Part shown: positions 52,044 through 60,704 of the stretch, in pieces | Layout of the letters: the number at the start of each line of letters is the position of its first letter | Position numbering within the stretch: position 1 is the first letter of the stretch | From: Mycolicibacterium vulneris | GTDB lineage: Bacteria > Actinomycetota > Actinomycetes > Mycobacteriales > Mycobacteriaceae | Direction of reading: 5' to 3' | NCBI RefSeq assembly: GCF_002104765.1 | Contig: NZ_NCXM01000025.1 | Location: 35,371 to 99,370 of the forward strand | DNA: 64,000 nt | Program-made: the position numbers and the translations under genes | The notes under the pieces: model-generated | Told to the model about the DNA's origin: nothing | Seen by the model: only the letters and a program-made list of their open reading frames with translations | The model's database searches: none

Positions 52044-53560
52044 GGCATGGAGACGGTCGGCGCCGCCCGGTTGTCATAGTCGGCGCTGGACCGACCGGCA
52101 TCACCGCCGCGACCCTGCTGGCGCAGCACGACGTGGATTGCCTGGTGCTCGATCGTTGGCCCACCGTGTACCCGCAGCCGCGGGCCGTGCACTTGGACGA
52201 CGAGGTCTATCGCATCCTCGCCCGTCTTGGGATCGCCGACGAGTTCGCGTCGATCTCCAGGCCCACACTCGGGTTGCGGTTGCTGGACGCGGATTTCGGT
52301 GTCCTCGCCCAGTTCAACCGTGACCAATCGCTCGTGGCGAACGGCTTCCCGCAGGCCAATATGTTCGACCAGCCGGATCTGGAGGCGCTGCTGCGCGCAA
52401 ACCTCAAGCGCTACCCCGCCGCGCGGTTGCGCGGCAACGCCGAGGTCACCGAGATCACCGAGATCACCGACGGCATCCGTGTCACGTTCACGGACCGCTC
52501 CGACGGCCACGTGCACCACGTGGACGCCGACTATGTGCTGGGATGCGACGGCGCCAACAGCATAGTGCGCGCCCACATCGATGCCACGATGCGGGACTTG
52601 AACTTTGAGCAGCGCTGGCTGGTCGTCGACGTCGCGACCGGCGCCGATTTGGGCCAGTGGGAGGGCGTGCACCAGGTATGCGACCCCACCCGCGCCGCCA
52701 CCTACATGCGCATCGGAGATGCACGCTACCGATGGGAATTCCAACTGCTGGCCGACGAAAACGCTGATCAATTCGGCACATTGGACGCAGTACGGCCGTT
52801 GATCACACCGTGGACGGCAACGGTGGCCGACAGCGAGCTGACCCTGCTACGGGTCGCCGAATACACCTTTCGCGCTCAGGTCGCCGACCGCTGGCGCCGA
52901 GGCAACGTGTTCCTTCTCGGGGACGCGGCGCACCTCACTCCCCCGTTCATCGGCCAGGGTATGGGAGCAGGGGTTCGGGACGCGGCCAACCTGGCGTGGA
53001 AGCTCGCCGCGGTTCAGCACGGCACCATGGGTGCGGACGTTCTTGACACCTATGAACAGGAACGCGCGCCGCATACCCGGCAGATGATCCGCTTGGCGTT
53101 GGGCGTCGGCTGGGCGATGACCGGCGGTGGCCGCGCGGGCGACGCGGCCCGCCGGCTGGTGTTGCCGCGGCTGCGCTTCCTCCCGGGCCTGCGCCACCGG
53201 ATCGTCGATTCCAGCACGCCGCCACTGCATCGCTCTGCGCTGGTGTGCAATTCGCGTGGGCTCGCCGGCAGGCTCTGCCCGAATCCCTTGCTGCGCGATG
53301 GCCGGCGCCTCGATGATGCGCTCGGCACGGGTTTCGCGCTGATCACCACGGTTCGCCCGACGGCCGCCGACGAAGCATCCTTGCGGCGCCGCGGCGTCGT
53401 CGTCCTGATCCCCCAACCCGGCGATGACCTGGCGACGTGGTTGCGCCGGGGGCGCGCCGGCGCCGCCGTGGTGCGCCCCGACCGGACCGTCGCCCGGGCC
53501 GGACGCGACGTCGCGGCGTTATGCGCGTGGACAACCGGGGTGCTGCGCGAACGGCAGTGA
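52040..53560 (+). CDS. FAD-dependent aromatic hydroxylase (MhpA-like monooxygenase)
   Basis: The 506-residue flavoprotein has the FAD-binding GxGxxG as VVIVGAGPTGITAAT (about residues 11-25), DRWPTVYPQPRAVHLDDE, the DG motif GCDGANSIVR (about 172) and the GD motif NVFLLGDAAHLTPPFIGQGM (about 290). The length and motifs fit MhpA-type 3-(3-hydroxyphenyl)propionate hydroxylases, which add a hydroxyl to give the catechol for the dioxygenase. The GTG at 52040 overlaps the upstream stop (GTGA). The gene ends 5 bases before the convergent Usp. Confidence 0.9.
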   Translation: MRHGDGRRRPVVIVGAGPTGITAATLLAQHDVDCLVLDRWPTVYPQPRAVHLDDEVYRILARLGIADEFASISRPTLGLRLLDADFGVLAQFNRDQSLVANGFPQANMFDQPDLEALLRANLKRYPAARLRGNAEVTEITEITDGIRVTFTDRSDGHVHHVDADYVLGCDGANSIVRAHIDATMRDLNFEQRWLVVDVATGADLGQWEGVHQVCDPTRAATYMRIGDARYRWEFQLLADENADQFGTLDAVRPLITPWTATVADSELTLLRVAEYTFRAQVADRWRRGNVFLLGDAAHLTPPFIGQGMGAGVRDAANLAWKLAAVQHGTMGADVLDTYEQERAPHTRQMIRLALGVGWAMTGGGRAGDAARRLVLPRLRFLPGLRHRIVDSSTPPLHRSALVCNSRGLAGRLCPNPLLRDGRRLDDALGTGFALITTVRPTAADEASLRRRGVVVLIPQPGDDLATWLRRGRAGAAVVRPDRTVARAGRDVAALCAWTTGVLRERQ

Positions 53561-53565
53561 CAGGT

Positions 53566-54453
53566 TTATACGGAGGGCGGCCGAGCGACGATGACCGGAA
53601 CCCGGACCGAGTGCAGGACCGCGTTGCTGACCGAGCCCAACAGCATCCTGCTCAGACCGCCCCGACCGTGACTGCCAACGACCACCAGCTGTGCAGCATC
53701 CGCCTTATCGATGAGGTGCCGCGCCGCCCGGTCCCGAGCGACGAATCGATGTACGCAGACATCGGGATAGCGTTCTTGCCAGCCCGCCAGGCTCTCGGCC
53801 AGGCTGCGTTGCGCTTCGCCTTCGACCGCCGGCCAGTCGATGTCGAAGACTTCGACCATCGCGGCGTCACTCCATGCGTGAATGGCTACCAGATCCGCGC
53901 CGCGACGCGACGCCTCGTCGAACGCGATTTCCGTCGCGAGTTCGGACGCCGGTGAGCCATCGGTGCCCAACAGGACGTAACCAGTCCGCGGATCCGGCAG
54001 CTCACCGTCCCGGACAACCGTGACCGGACAGTTCGCGTGCCGCACCACGGCCGAGCTCACCGACCCGAGCAGACCACGTGCCAACAGCCCGCGGCCGGAG
54101 CTGCCCATGACGATCATCTCCGCCGCATCTGACGTCTTCAGCAGGGTCGGCACCGGGGGCGAATACACCAGTTTCCTGCCGATGGGCACCGCGCGGTCGG
54201 CCGGCATCGCGTCTTCGGCGACTTTCGTCGCGTGCATGATCGCCTTTTTGCCTTCGTCTTCCAGGCTCGTGACGAGGGACTCCGGGTAGGGAACCGGCGG
54301 GAATGTCGCGGTGGGAGTCGACACCGCGTGCACGACGGTCAGCGGGATGTTTCTCATCGCCGCCTCCTGGGCCGCCCAGGCCGCGGCGGCAGTTGACGCC
54401 GGCGAACCGTCGACCGCGACGACGATACCGAGTTCTTTGACGGGTGCGGACAT
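53566..54453 (-). CDS. Universal stress protein, two tandem Usp domains (DosR-box promoter)
   Basis: The 295-residue protein has two Usp domains (about 8-145 and 158-290) with GIVVAVDGSPASTAA and LLGTDGSPASELA. The ATP-binding motifs are MGSSGRGLLARGLLGSVS and VGSHGRGGLSRMLLGSVS. It is a paralogue of the Usp at 9359, with 308 aa there. The ATG is preceded by GGAGGGAG. Unlike the other Usp, it has a clear DosR half-site TTTAGTCCCCAA 60 bases upstream. Confidence 0.93.
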   Translation of the reverse strand: MSAPVKELGIVVAVDGSPASTAAAAWAAQEAAMRNIPLTVVHAVSTPTATFPPVPYPESLVTSLEDEGKKAIMHATKVAEDAMPADRAVPIGRKLVYSPPVPTLLKTSDAAEMIVMGSSGRGLLARGLLGSVSSAVVRHANCPVTVVRDGELPDPRTGYVLLGTDGSPASELATEIAFDEASRRGADLVAIHAWSDAAMVEVFDIDWPAVEGEAQRSLAESLAGWQERYPDVCVHRFVARDRAARHLIDKADAAQLVVVGSHGRGGLSRMLLGSVSNAVLHSVRVPVIVARPPSV

Positions 54454-54503
54454 TACGATCTCCCTCCATCGTTGCCGACGCTATCCGAGGAGGGCGTGTC
54501 AGT

Positions 54504-54523
54504 CGTGAGGCTTTAGTCCCCAA
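54504..54523. promoter_or_regulatory. DosR box before the second Usp gene
   Basis: On the plus strand CTTTAGTCCCCAA (54511-54523) reproduces the right half of TTSGGGACTWWAGTCCCSAA exactly; the left half is degenerate. It lies 51 bases upstream of the Usp start. Confidence 0.6.
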
Positions 54524-54552
54524 CCGTCGGGCCGGAGGTCTCTCGTTGCCGG

Positions 54553-55467
54553 CTAGATCTTGCGGCCTTGCAGTTGCGCGATGATCCAGAACGGCAACGC
54601 CACGAACACGGTGCCCCCGATGAGGTTGCCCAGCGTGGTGATGCCGATGTTGGTGAGCAAACCGTGTTGACCGAAACCCCAACCGATCGTGCCTCGTGGT
54701 GCGATCGGGTGAAAGAGGTTGAGCAGCAGGGGAAGGCCGAGAAATCCGACATTGGCGATCACGTGCTGGGTGCCGCCGATCACGAACGCGAACGGCCCGT
54801 AGAACGCGAATGCCATCCGGGCGACGTCACTGCGGGCCTTGAAGAACATGCACATCGAGGTCTGCAGGAACCACGTGCATACCACGGCGAGCAGCAGTGC
54901 CGTCCAGAAGGGCTGGCCGGCCTTCAGCGTGCCGACGGTCGCCGCTCGCTCGGCGAACGCGCCCAGGTAGGGGCCGCCCGCCGCGGCGCACACCGTGACG
55001 AACACCAGTGCGCCGAGAATGTTGCCGATTAGTCCGACGGTCACCAGCACGATGTAGCCGCGCACGCTCAGCGTGCGCTTGAGCACGGCGAGAAAGCCGG
55101 CGGCCATGTCCGCGGTGATCAGTGACATGCCCGACACCAGGATGAGGACGAAGGACATCCCGAAGGCCAGGCCCATCAAAAGGCTTGCCACACCGGGGGT
55201 CTTGACGCCGGTGCTCACCACCAGCGACAGCAGGGCCCCGAACGCCACCATCACACCGCCCACCAAGGAGCGCATCAGGAATGCCCAGGGGTGCGCGGCC
55301 TTTTCCACCGCCATGGCCGCTACCCGATCCACCATGGCGCCGACCGACAGCGGCTCGAACGGATCCTCGGGCGGGCCGCTTGCCCTGACACCAGAAGGGA
55401 ACGCAGTCACGTTATCCGCAACCACGGCATCGCTCTGAAGCTGCGGTGCTTCGGCGTTGATCGTCAT
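54553..55467 (-). CDS. Formate/nitrite transporter family protein (FNT)
   Basis: The 304-residue protein has about six membrane helices, a polar N-terminus of 50 residues, and FNT features: a broken helix 2 with GVMVAFGALLSLVVST, the late loop region with GGTQHVIANVGFLGLP (conserved His in the pore) and GNLIGGTVFVALPFWI. FNT proteins conduct formate, nitrite or related small anions. The ATG overlaps the stop of an anti-sigma-like gene (ATGA), forming an operon with an ECF sigma factor, an unusual partner. Confidence 0.9.
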   Translation of the reverse strand: MTINAEAPQLQSDAVVADNVTAFPSGVRASGPPEDPFEPLSVGAMVDRVAAMAVEKAAHPWAFLMRSLVGGVMVAFGALLSLVVSTGVKTPGVASLLMGLAFGMSFVLILVSGMSLITADMAAGFLAVLKRTLSVRGYIVLVTVGLIGNILGALVFVTVCAAAGGPYLGAFAERAATVGTLKAGQPFWTALLLAVVCTWFLQTSMCMFFKARSDVARMAFAFYGPFAFVIGGTQHVIANVGFLGLPLLLNLFHPIAPRGTIGWGFGQHGLLTNIGITTLGNLIGGTVFVALPFWIIAQLQGRKI

Positions 55468-55733
55468 CCGTGTTCGCCTTTCTTCAAGGTGTTGATCGCG
55501 TTGATGACACCGGCAATGTGGTCCTCGCTGAGCTGCTCACCGTCGAAGACGTGGCTGAGCAGGATTTTGAGGTCGAGTATCTGTTGCAGGTAGATCAGGC
55601 AGGGCGGGCATTCGTCGAGGTGTTTGGCCACGATCGGTCCCCAGTGTTGCGGGTCGGAGTCGACGAGATCGTCGACCAGGCGCACGAAGTCGACGCAATC
55701 GATGGCGGGAACGGTGTTGTCATGAACGGTCAT
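55464..55733 (-). CDS. Small zinc-type anti-sigma factor
   Basis: The 89-residue protein has the zinc-binding anti-sigma signature HLDECPPC (about residues 38-45), within a helical ASD-like fold, and no membrane segment, so it would be cytoplasmic. It follows an ECF sigma gene with an overlap of four bases, so it is the probable cognate inhibitor. The Cys pair could make it redox-sensitive, as in RshA/RsrA-type proteins. Confidence 0.85.
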   Translation of the reverse strand: MTVHDNTVPAIDCVDFVRLVDDLVDSDPQHWGPIVAKHLDECPPCLIYLQQILDLKILLSHVFDGEQLSEDHIAGVINAINTLKKGEHG

Positions 55734-56362
55734 CGTTGATACCGCTTCTCCAGTTCGGCTCGAAGTTTTCCCCGGGCGCGGTAGAGCAGCGCCCGCTGTG
55801 CCTCGGCGGACAGCTCGAGAAGCGCGGCCGCCTCGTCGGCCGAGGTTCCGACGATGTCACGCAAGATGACCAGTTGCCGCTGCCGCTCGGGTAACGCCTC
55901 CAGCGCCGCCCGCACGTGGCCGAGGAGTTCGCTTTCGACGGTGTGATCTTCGGGGAGAAAACGCCGCGACGGCGGCAGGCACCAATGTCCGGCATCGGGG
56001 TGACCGGCGGGATGCATCCGGCCCAAGAGCGGGTCGTCGGCCTCACCATCCGTGGCGGCGGACAGCACCTCATGGTGGCGGATCCGCGATTCCCGTCGCC
56101 GGTGCCGGGATGCGGTGTGTTTGACGATGCCGAACAGCCAGGTGCCCACCGACGAGCGGCCCTGAAACGAATCCGACGACTGCAGCACCTGCACCCATGC
56201 CTCTTGCACGGCTTCCTCGGCGACCGTCGCTGAATCCACCATGGTGCGAGCGAAATTCACCATCGGCCGGTGAAAGTCGCGCACCAGGCTGGCCAGCGGA
56301 ACCCCGCCGACCAGCCGTTCGGATTCGGTGCCCTCCGGCGGCACCGCCACCGGAGTCACCAT
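55730..56362 (-). CDS. ECF-family RNA polymerase sigma factor
   Basis: The 210-residue protein has region 2 (about residues 27-95: MVNFARTMVDSATVAEEAVQ, WVQVLQSSDSFQGRSSVGTW, LFGIVKHTASRHRRR) and region 4 (about 150-200: LEALPERQRQLVILRDIVG, SADEAAALLELSAEAQRALLY). It has no C-terminal extra domain. It heads the sigma/anti-sigma/FNT operon and likely activates it. The regulon's target promoter sequence could not be identified by eye. Confidence 0.9.
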   Translation of the reverse strand: MVTPVAVPPEGTESERLVGGVPLASLVRDFHRPMVNFARTMVDSATVAEEAVQEAWVQVLQSSDSFQGRSSVGTWLFGIVKHTASRHRRRESRIRHHEVLSAATDGEADDPLLGRMHPAGHPDAGHWCLPPSRRFLPEDHTVESELLGHVRAALEALPERQRQLVILRDIVGTSADEAAALLELSAEAQRALLYRARGKLRAELEKRYQR

Positions 56363-56372
56363 CGACCCGCGC

Positions 56373-57449
56373 TCAGGCGCATCTGGCCAGTTCCCAGCGC
56401 AGTTGCCCTTCGGACGGCGACTGGACTGGGATGAACGCGGCCTCCCGATAGCGACGGCTTGCCGGCGTCCTGCTCGCGTATCCCTTTCCGCCGGCGGTCC
56501 GGATCTCCAGGTCAGCGCTGGCGCTGGACAATTCGGCCGCCGCGAGCCGCAGGGACAGCAGCTCCTTCTTGGCGGGTGGCTCGGCTCCTCCGACGGCCGC
56601 GGCCAGGTTCGCCAGCGTGACTTCGGCGCCGATCAGCTTCTGCGTGACGCGTTCGACATCGTCACCGAACACCGCGTTGACGCCATTGAGCCCCAGCCGG
56701 GCCTGCTCCAGGGACGTCCGGGTCAGGCCCAGGCATATGGCCGACTGCAGGACAAGGAAAGTCGGACGCACCGCTTGCAGGAAGCCCCCGAAGTCGCGCG
56801 ACAGCACCTGTTCGGCGGGAACGTAGGCGCCGTTCAGGTTCAGGTAGGAGGAGGCGGTGCTGCCCATGGCCAGCAGATCGAAAGGCTCGCCAACGACCAC
56901 CCCGGGTGTGCCCAGGGGCAGCGCGACGATCAGTCTCTCGCCCGCCTCGGTACGCACCGCGGTCACCATCGTCGAGTCGGGATACAAATTGCTGGCCCAC
57001 CTGATCGGCCCCGACACCTGGTAGCCGCCGGCCACGGACGTGGCGGTCAACTCCACGCTGCCGCAACCGGCCGCCTCCTTGAACGCCGCGGCCATGCCGG
57101 TGACCCCCAGCACCGTTCCCGAAAGCAACGGCGCGACCGCAGCATTACTGAATTCGGTTGCAGCCGTGAGCAAATACTCGATCGCCATGCGATGCGCCCA
57201 CAACGAGAACCCGGTGCTCATGCATGCCCCGGAGATCAACCTGATCACCTCGGCCATCGCCGGAAGCCGGTTGTCGATATTGTCCGGTGCACCGATCCCG
57301 AGCAGTCCGGCCTCCCCCAACCCGGTGAAGCTGCGACGGGAGTGGCCTTCGCCGCGGTCCAGCGCGGCGGCGTGAGCCCGAATATCCTCCAACAGTTCGA
57401 CATCCAGCGTGCCGGCCGCCGGATCGATGGTCGCCGTCATTTCACTCAT
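56373..57449 (-). CDS. Acyl-CoA-dehydrogenase-like flavoprotein
   Basis: The 358-residue protein has the ACAD N-terminal helical domain, a middle FAD-binding region (VTGMAAAFKEAAGCGSVELTA, GPIRWASNLYPDSTM) and a C-terminal helical domain with AGGKGYASRTPASRRYREAAF. The usual (W)ITNG and TSE-type FAD loops are altered, so it may be an ACAD-fold flavin monooxygenase or desulfurase (DszC/HpaA-like) rather than a true dehydrogenase. ATG 57449 overlaps the OsmC stop (ATGA). Confidence 0.8.
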   Translation of the reverse strand: MSEMTATIDPAAGTLDVELLEDIRAHAAALDRGEGHSRRSFTGLGEAGLLGIGAPDNIDNRLPAMAEVIRLISGACMSTGFSLWAHRMAIEYLLTAATEFSNAAVAPLLSGTVLGVTGMAAAFKEAAGCGSVELTATSVAGGYQVSGPIRWASNLYPDSTMVTAVRTEAGERLIVALPLGTPGVVVGEPFDLLAMGSTASSYLNLNGAYVPAEQVLSRDFGGFLQAVRPTFLVLQSAICLGLTRTSLEQARLGLNGVNAVFGDDVERVTQKLIGAEVTLANLAAAVGGAEPPAKKELLSLRLAAAELSSASADLEIRTAGGKGYASRTPASRRYREAAFIPVQSPSEGQLRWELARCA

Positions 57450-57970
57450 TCCGTGCTCAGAGTCGAGTCGACAATCACCGGGTTGCGAAACGTGTTCAGC
57501 ACCGGTGACCAGGCGATGGCGTTGTCGTGGATCTCTTTCAGCGTGGCATCGTCGGCGTCGCCGGCCAGGCTCACCCGGCAGCGGACCGCGCTGAATCCCA
57601 GGCGCTTGTCCTGCGGGGTGTCCCCCACCCCCCACACCGCGGAGATGTCGATGTCGCCTTCCATCTCGACCTCGATCTTGGTCAACGTCACGCCACGATG
57701 GGTCGCGTTGGCCAACAGGCCCACCGACACGCACGAGCCCAGCGCGGCCAGCGCGGTCTCCGACGGATTGGGGGCCGAGTCATCACCGAGCAGCGCGGGT
57801 GGCTCGCCCACCAGCATCGGCGCCAGGTCCCGGACGTAGGTCATGTTACGGAACCCGGTCTCGCACACCGTCTTGGCTTTGAGTGTTTTCCTGCCTGTCT
57901 CAGGATTGGCCTTGGCGTTACAGGACAGTCGATAAAGGCCTTCGGCGTCGATGACGAGCGCATCGGTCAT
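57446..57970 (-). CDS. OsmC-family protein
   Basis: The 174-residue OsmC/Ohr-fold protein has the early LSCNAKANPETG stretch, MLVGEPPALLGDDSAPNPSE and the Cys-containing LAALGSCVSVGLLANATHRGV (about residues 89-109) with a later RCRVSL. OsmC/Ohr proteins reduce organic hydroperoxides through two cysteines. Here the first Cys is present (GSC) but the second typical site is replaced around VWGVGDTPQDKRLGFSAVRC, so peroxidase activity is uncertain. It is co-translated with the flavoprotein. Confidence 0.85.
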   Translation of the reverse strand: MTDALVIDAEGLYRLSCNAKANPETGRKTLKAKTVCETGFRNMTYVRDLAPMLVGEPPALLGDDSAPNPSETALAALGSCVSVGLLANATHRGVTLTKIEVEMEGDIDISAVWGVGDTPQDKRLGFSAVRCRVSLAGDADDATLKEIHDNAIAWSPVLNTFRNPVIVDSTLSTE

Positions 57971-58134
57971 GTGACCCTCTCCGTTTCTCGCTGATTCTGC
58001 GGCTTCACGGAGTTAGTGCGCGGCGGGCGCCGATGCGTGACGGCCGGCGCGCTTGAAATACCGGCCCGACACGAAACATCACACGTCTGAAACGCCGCCC
58101 GGTCGAACGGCCACCGCCGATCGGCGAGATTTGC

Positions 58135-59451
58135 TCAGCTGAACAGGCTTTGCCCGATGTAGTGGCCTTCAGCCGGCGGCGGCGGCACCGCGAAGATTGC
58201 TGATCCGATGTGGCGGATGTATTCGTTGAGCAGATCGTGCGCGCCCAGCCGGTTCTGTAGGCGAATAAAATCTTGGGGATCTTTTTGATACGAGATGAAC
58301 AGCAGGCCGGCGTTGAGTTGGCCGTTGGCGTCGAGACCGTCGGTGTAGTTGTAGGAACGTCGGCGGATCATGATGCCGTCGTTGTTTTCCCGGGCGGCGA
58401 GGCCGACGTGAGACATCGGATCGATGAGCGGGTTGCCGTCGGCGCCTTTGGCGGCGAAATTCGGTGTGTCGAATTCGTGCTTGCCGCTCAGCGGCGCCCC
58501 TTCTTCTTTGGTGCGCCCGAAGATCCTCTGCTGATTGCCGATCCGGTCGACATCCCATGTCTCCATCAACATCCGGATCTTGCGGACGACCTGGTACGTC
58601 CCGCCGTTCATCCAAGGCTGGTCGCTGTTGTCGACCCAGACGAACTTGGCGTACTCCTCGTCGGTGGCGATGTTGCGGGTACCGTCCTTGAATCCCAAGA
58701 GGTTTCGTGGCGTGTGCTGGCCGGGGCCGGCGGAGGCGCGACCGAAGCCCAGCACCGCCCAGTATGGCGAGACGATGTTGCGGCCGAGCCGGGCCAGGTT
58801 GCGCACGGCGTGGTAGCAGACCTGGGGGTCGTCGGCGCACGCCTGCACGGACAGGTCGCCGCCGTGCAGGCGCGGATCCAGGTTGTCGCCGTTGAGCGGC
58901 GGCAGGTCGGTGAACACGGCGGGTCGCCGGGCGGCCAGTCCGAACCGGTCGCCGAACAGCGACGGGCCCAACCCGATGGTGACTGTGAGACTGGCGGGGC
59001 TCAGCCCGTAGGCCTCGCCGGTGTCGACGGGCGGCTGCACCTCGACCTGGGGCTGAACGGTTCCCACCGGCTTGCCCTGCTGCAGGATCGCGGCGGCCGC
59101 CGACCAGCGCGCCAACAGGGTCTGCAGCTCGGTGCGGCCCGCGCCGGCGGCAACCGAGAACGACATGAACATGGCGTAACGCTGTGGCGGCGTGTCAATT
59201 CCGCCTTGATGGGGCTGGCCGTAGAAGGGGTAGCTGCGGCGCAGATCGACGGTGTCATCGTCGTCACCGCGTTGTCCCGCCGCCATCGCGTGACCGGCGA
59301 AACCGCCACCGACGGCACCGAGGGCGGCGCCGCCGAGCCCGGCCAACATGGCGCCGCCAAGCGCGCGCCGACGCGACACCGCGGTGGCATCGGTCGGTGT
59401 GCCGGCGTGGTTCGCGTCGCCGTCGGAGCGTCCGGTGATGTCGTCGGTCAT
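58135..59451 (-). CDS. efeB: Dyp-type haem peroxidase / deferrochelatase EfeB
   Basis: The 438-residue protein has a Tat signal (VSRRRALGGAMLAGLGGAAL, about residues 25-44) and the Dyp motif LLGFKDGTRNI (about 248-258, GxxDG), GTYQVVRKIRM, and the late NYTDGLDANGQLNAGLLF. Within the EfeUOB system it acts in the cell wall or periplasm on haem or ferrous iron. It ends the operon: its start lies two bases after the efeO stop. Confidence 0.94.
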   Translation of the reverse strand: MTDDITGRSDGDANHAGTPTDATAVSRRRALGGAMLAGLGGAALGAVGGGFAGHAMAAGQRGDDDDTVDLRRSYPFYGQPHQGGIDTPPQRYAMFMSFSVAAGAGRTELQTLLARWSAAAAILQQGKPVGTVQPQVEVQPPVDTGEAYGLSPASLTVTIGLGPSLFGDRFGLAARRPAVFTDLPPLNGDNLDPRLHGGDLSVQACADDPQVCYHAVRNLARLGRNIVSPYWAVLGFGRASAGPGQHTPRNLLGFKDGTRNIATDEEYAKFVWVDNSDQPWMNGGTYQVVRKIRMLMETWDVDRIGNQQRIFGRTKEEGAPLSGKHEFDTPNFAAKGADGNPLIDPMSHVGLAARENNDGIMIRRRSYNYTDGLDANGQLNAGLLFISYQKDPQDFIRLQNRLGAHDLLNEYIRHIGSAIFAVPPPPAEGHYIGQSLFS

Positions 59452-59453
59452 GA

Positions 59454-60704
59454 TCAGCCGGCCGTGACTACTTTTTGGGCGACTGTGGACAGGCTCTGGT
59501 GCAGCGGCTGGATCACGGCGGTCAATTTCGTTGCGTCGCTGGCCTTCAGCGCCGGGGTGTAGGTCTTGTAGCCGCCGAGTGCGGCCGGGTCGCGATACCC
59601 GTCGAGAGTGGCGAGCACGGTCTGGAACTGCTGGTCGATCTGGTGGACCAGATTGGTGTCGATCTTTTCCAGGCCCGGCCGTAGCGACGCGTATGCCTGC
59701 TGGGCGCCTTCGACGTTGCCCGAAAAGTCCACCAGGTCAATGTGACTGAAGGCCTCCTCTTCTCCGGTGATCTTGGTGTTCTGGATCTCTTCGATCAGAT
59801 CGCTGGCACCGTTGGCCAGATCCTCGGGTTTGTACTGCAGGCTTGCGACGATGCCGTTCAATTTGCCGACGTTGCCCACCAATTCGGTGCTGAACGCCTT
59901 CGTCCCGGGCGTGATCGCGCCGCCCTGCCACAGATCGCGCTCGATGGCGTGGAAGCCCTTCCAGCCGACCTTCGCGTCGACCGGCGTCGACTCACGCATG
60001 TCGATCAGATAGTCCAGGCTGCCGGCATTGTCGCCGACCGCGAAGCCCGGTAGCACGAAGCCCTCCACAGTGGATTCCGAACGCTCCCAGAATAATCGGG
60101 CCTTGGCATAGGCTGCCTTTGCCGCGTCGACGTTGCCCGATTGCACGGCCGCATCGAGTGCCTTCACGCCGTCGTTGAGCTGACCGATCTGGTCCACGAT
60201 GTAGGCGGCGTAGTCCTTGGTGCCCTGGCTGAGGATGCTGGCCACGGTGCCCGTCGGCGTCGCCGGCGCTTTACCCGTCACCGTCAGCGCCTGGTATTCG
60301 GTGCTCGCCCCCGGGCAGTAGAGCTGGTAGGCGCCGCCGTCCAGCGAGACCGTGAACGACACCGGGTCCAGGCCGGGCGCGAGGTTTTCCTTCTCACCCA
60401 CAATCCGCTGGTCCCTGAGCAATTCGACCTCACTGATGCCCGGTGCATTCGTGTTGGCGACTGTGAAGGTCACCGGCCCAGCGGGCACGCTGGTGGTGTC
60501 TAGTGCGCAGCCGTCCGTGCCGCCGTTGTTGGCCAGGGTGACCTTGACCGCATTGGCGGTCCCCGGCTTCGGCTGCTGAGCATGGTTCGAGTTGTCGCCC
60601 GAGTGGCCGCACGCGGTCACCGGCAACACCGCCGTCGCAACAAGAACCGTCGCGGTCAACCAGAAGTCACGAGACCGGCACGTTGCCGAGGCGATGCGAC
60701 TCAC
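59454..60704 (-). CDS. efeO: Iron uptake protein EfeO (cupredoxin plus M75 domain)
   Basis: The chosen 416-residue form starts at MVSRIASATC, giving a lipoprotein-like signal whose Cys in LPVTACGHS (about residue 32) fits lipidation. A cupredoxin-like domain follows (about 50-140: GPVTFTVANTNAPGISEVEL), then the imelysin/M75 domain with the GFHAIERDLW motif (HxxE, about 260), which binds iron. It hands iron to EfeU. The start at 60725 is also open. It overlaps the end of efeU. Confidence 0.92.
   Translation of the reverse strand: MSRIASATCRSRDFWLTATVLVATAVLPVTACGHSGDNSNHAQQPKPGTANAVKVTLANNGGTDGCALDTTSVPAGPVTFTVANTNAPGISEVELLRDQRIVGEKENLAPGLDPVSFTVSLDGGAYQLYCPGASTEYQALTVTGKAPATPTGTVASILSQGTKDYAAYIVDQIGQLNDGVKALDAAVQSGNVDAAKAAYAKARLFWERSESTVEGFVLPGFAVGDNAGSLDYLIDMRESTPVDAKVGWKGFHAIERDLWQGGAITPGTKAFSTELVGNVGKLNGIVASLQYKPEDLANGASDLIEEIQNTKITGEEEAFSHIDLVDFSGNVEGAQQAYASLRPGLEKIDTNLVHQIDQQFQTVLATLDGYRDPAALGGYKTYTPALKASDATKLTAVIQPLHQSLSTVAQKVVTAG

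Noticed and set aside
56328..57839. A 503-codon plus-strand frame opposite the ACAD-like gene
   Set aside because: Gly/Arg/Gln-rich shadow of the minus-strand ACAD and OsmC genes, whose ATGA coupling and motifs show the true frames.
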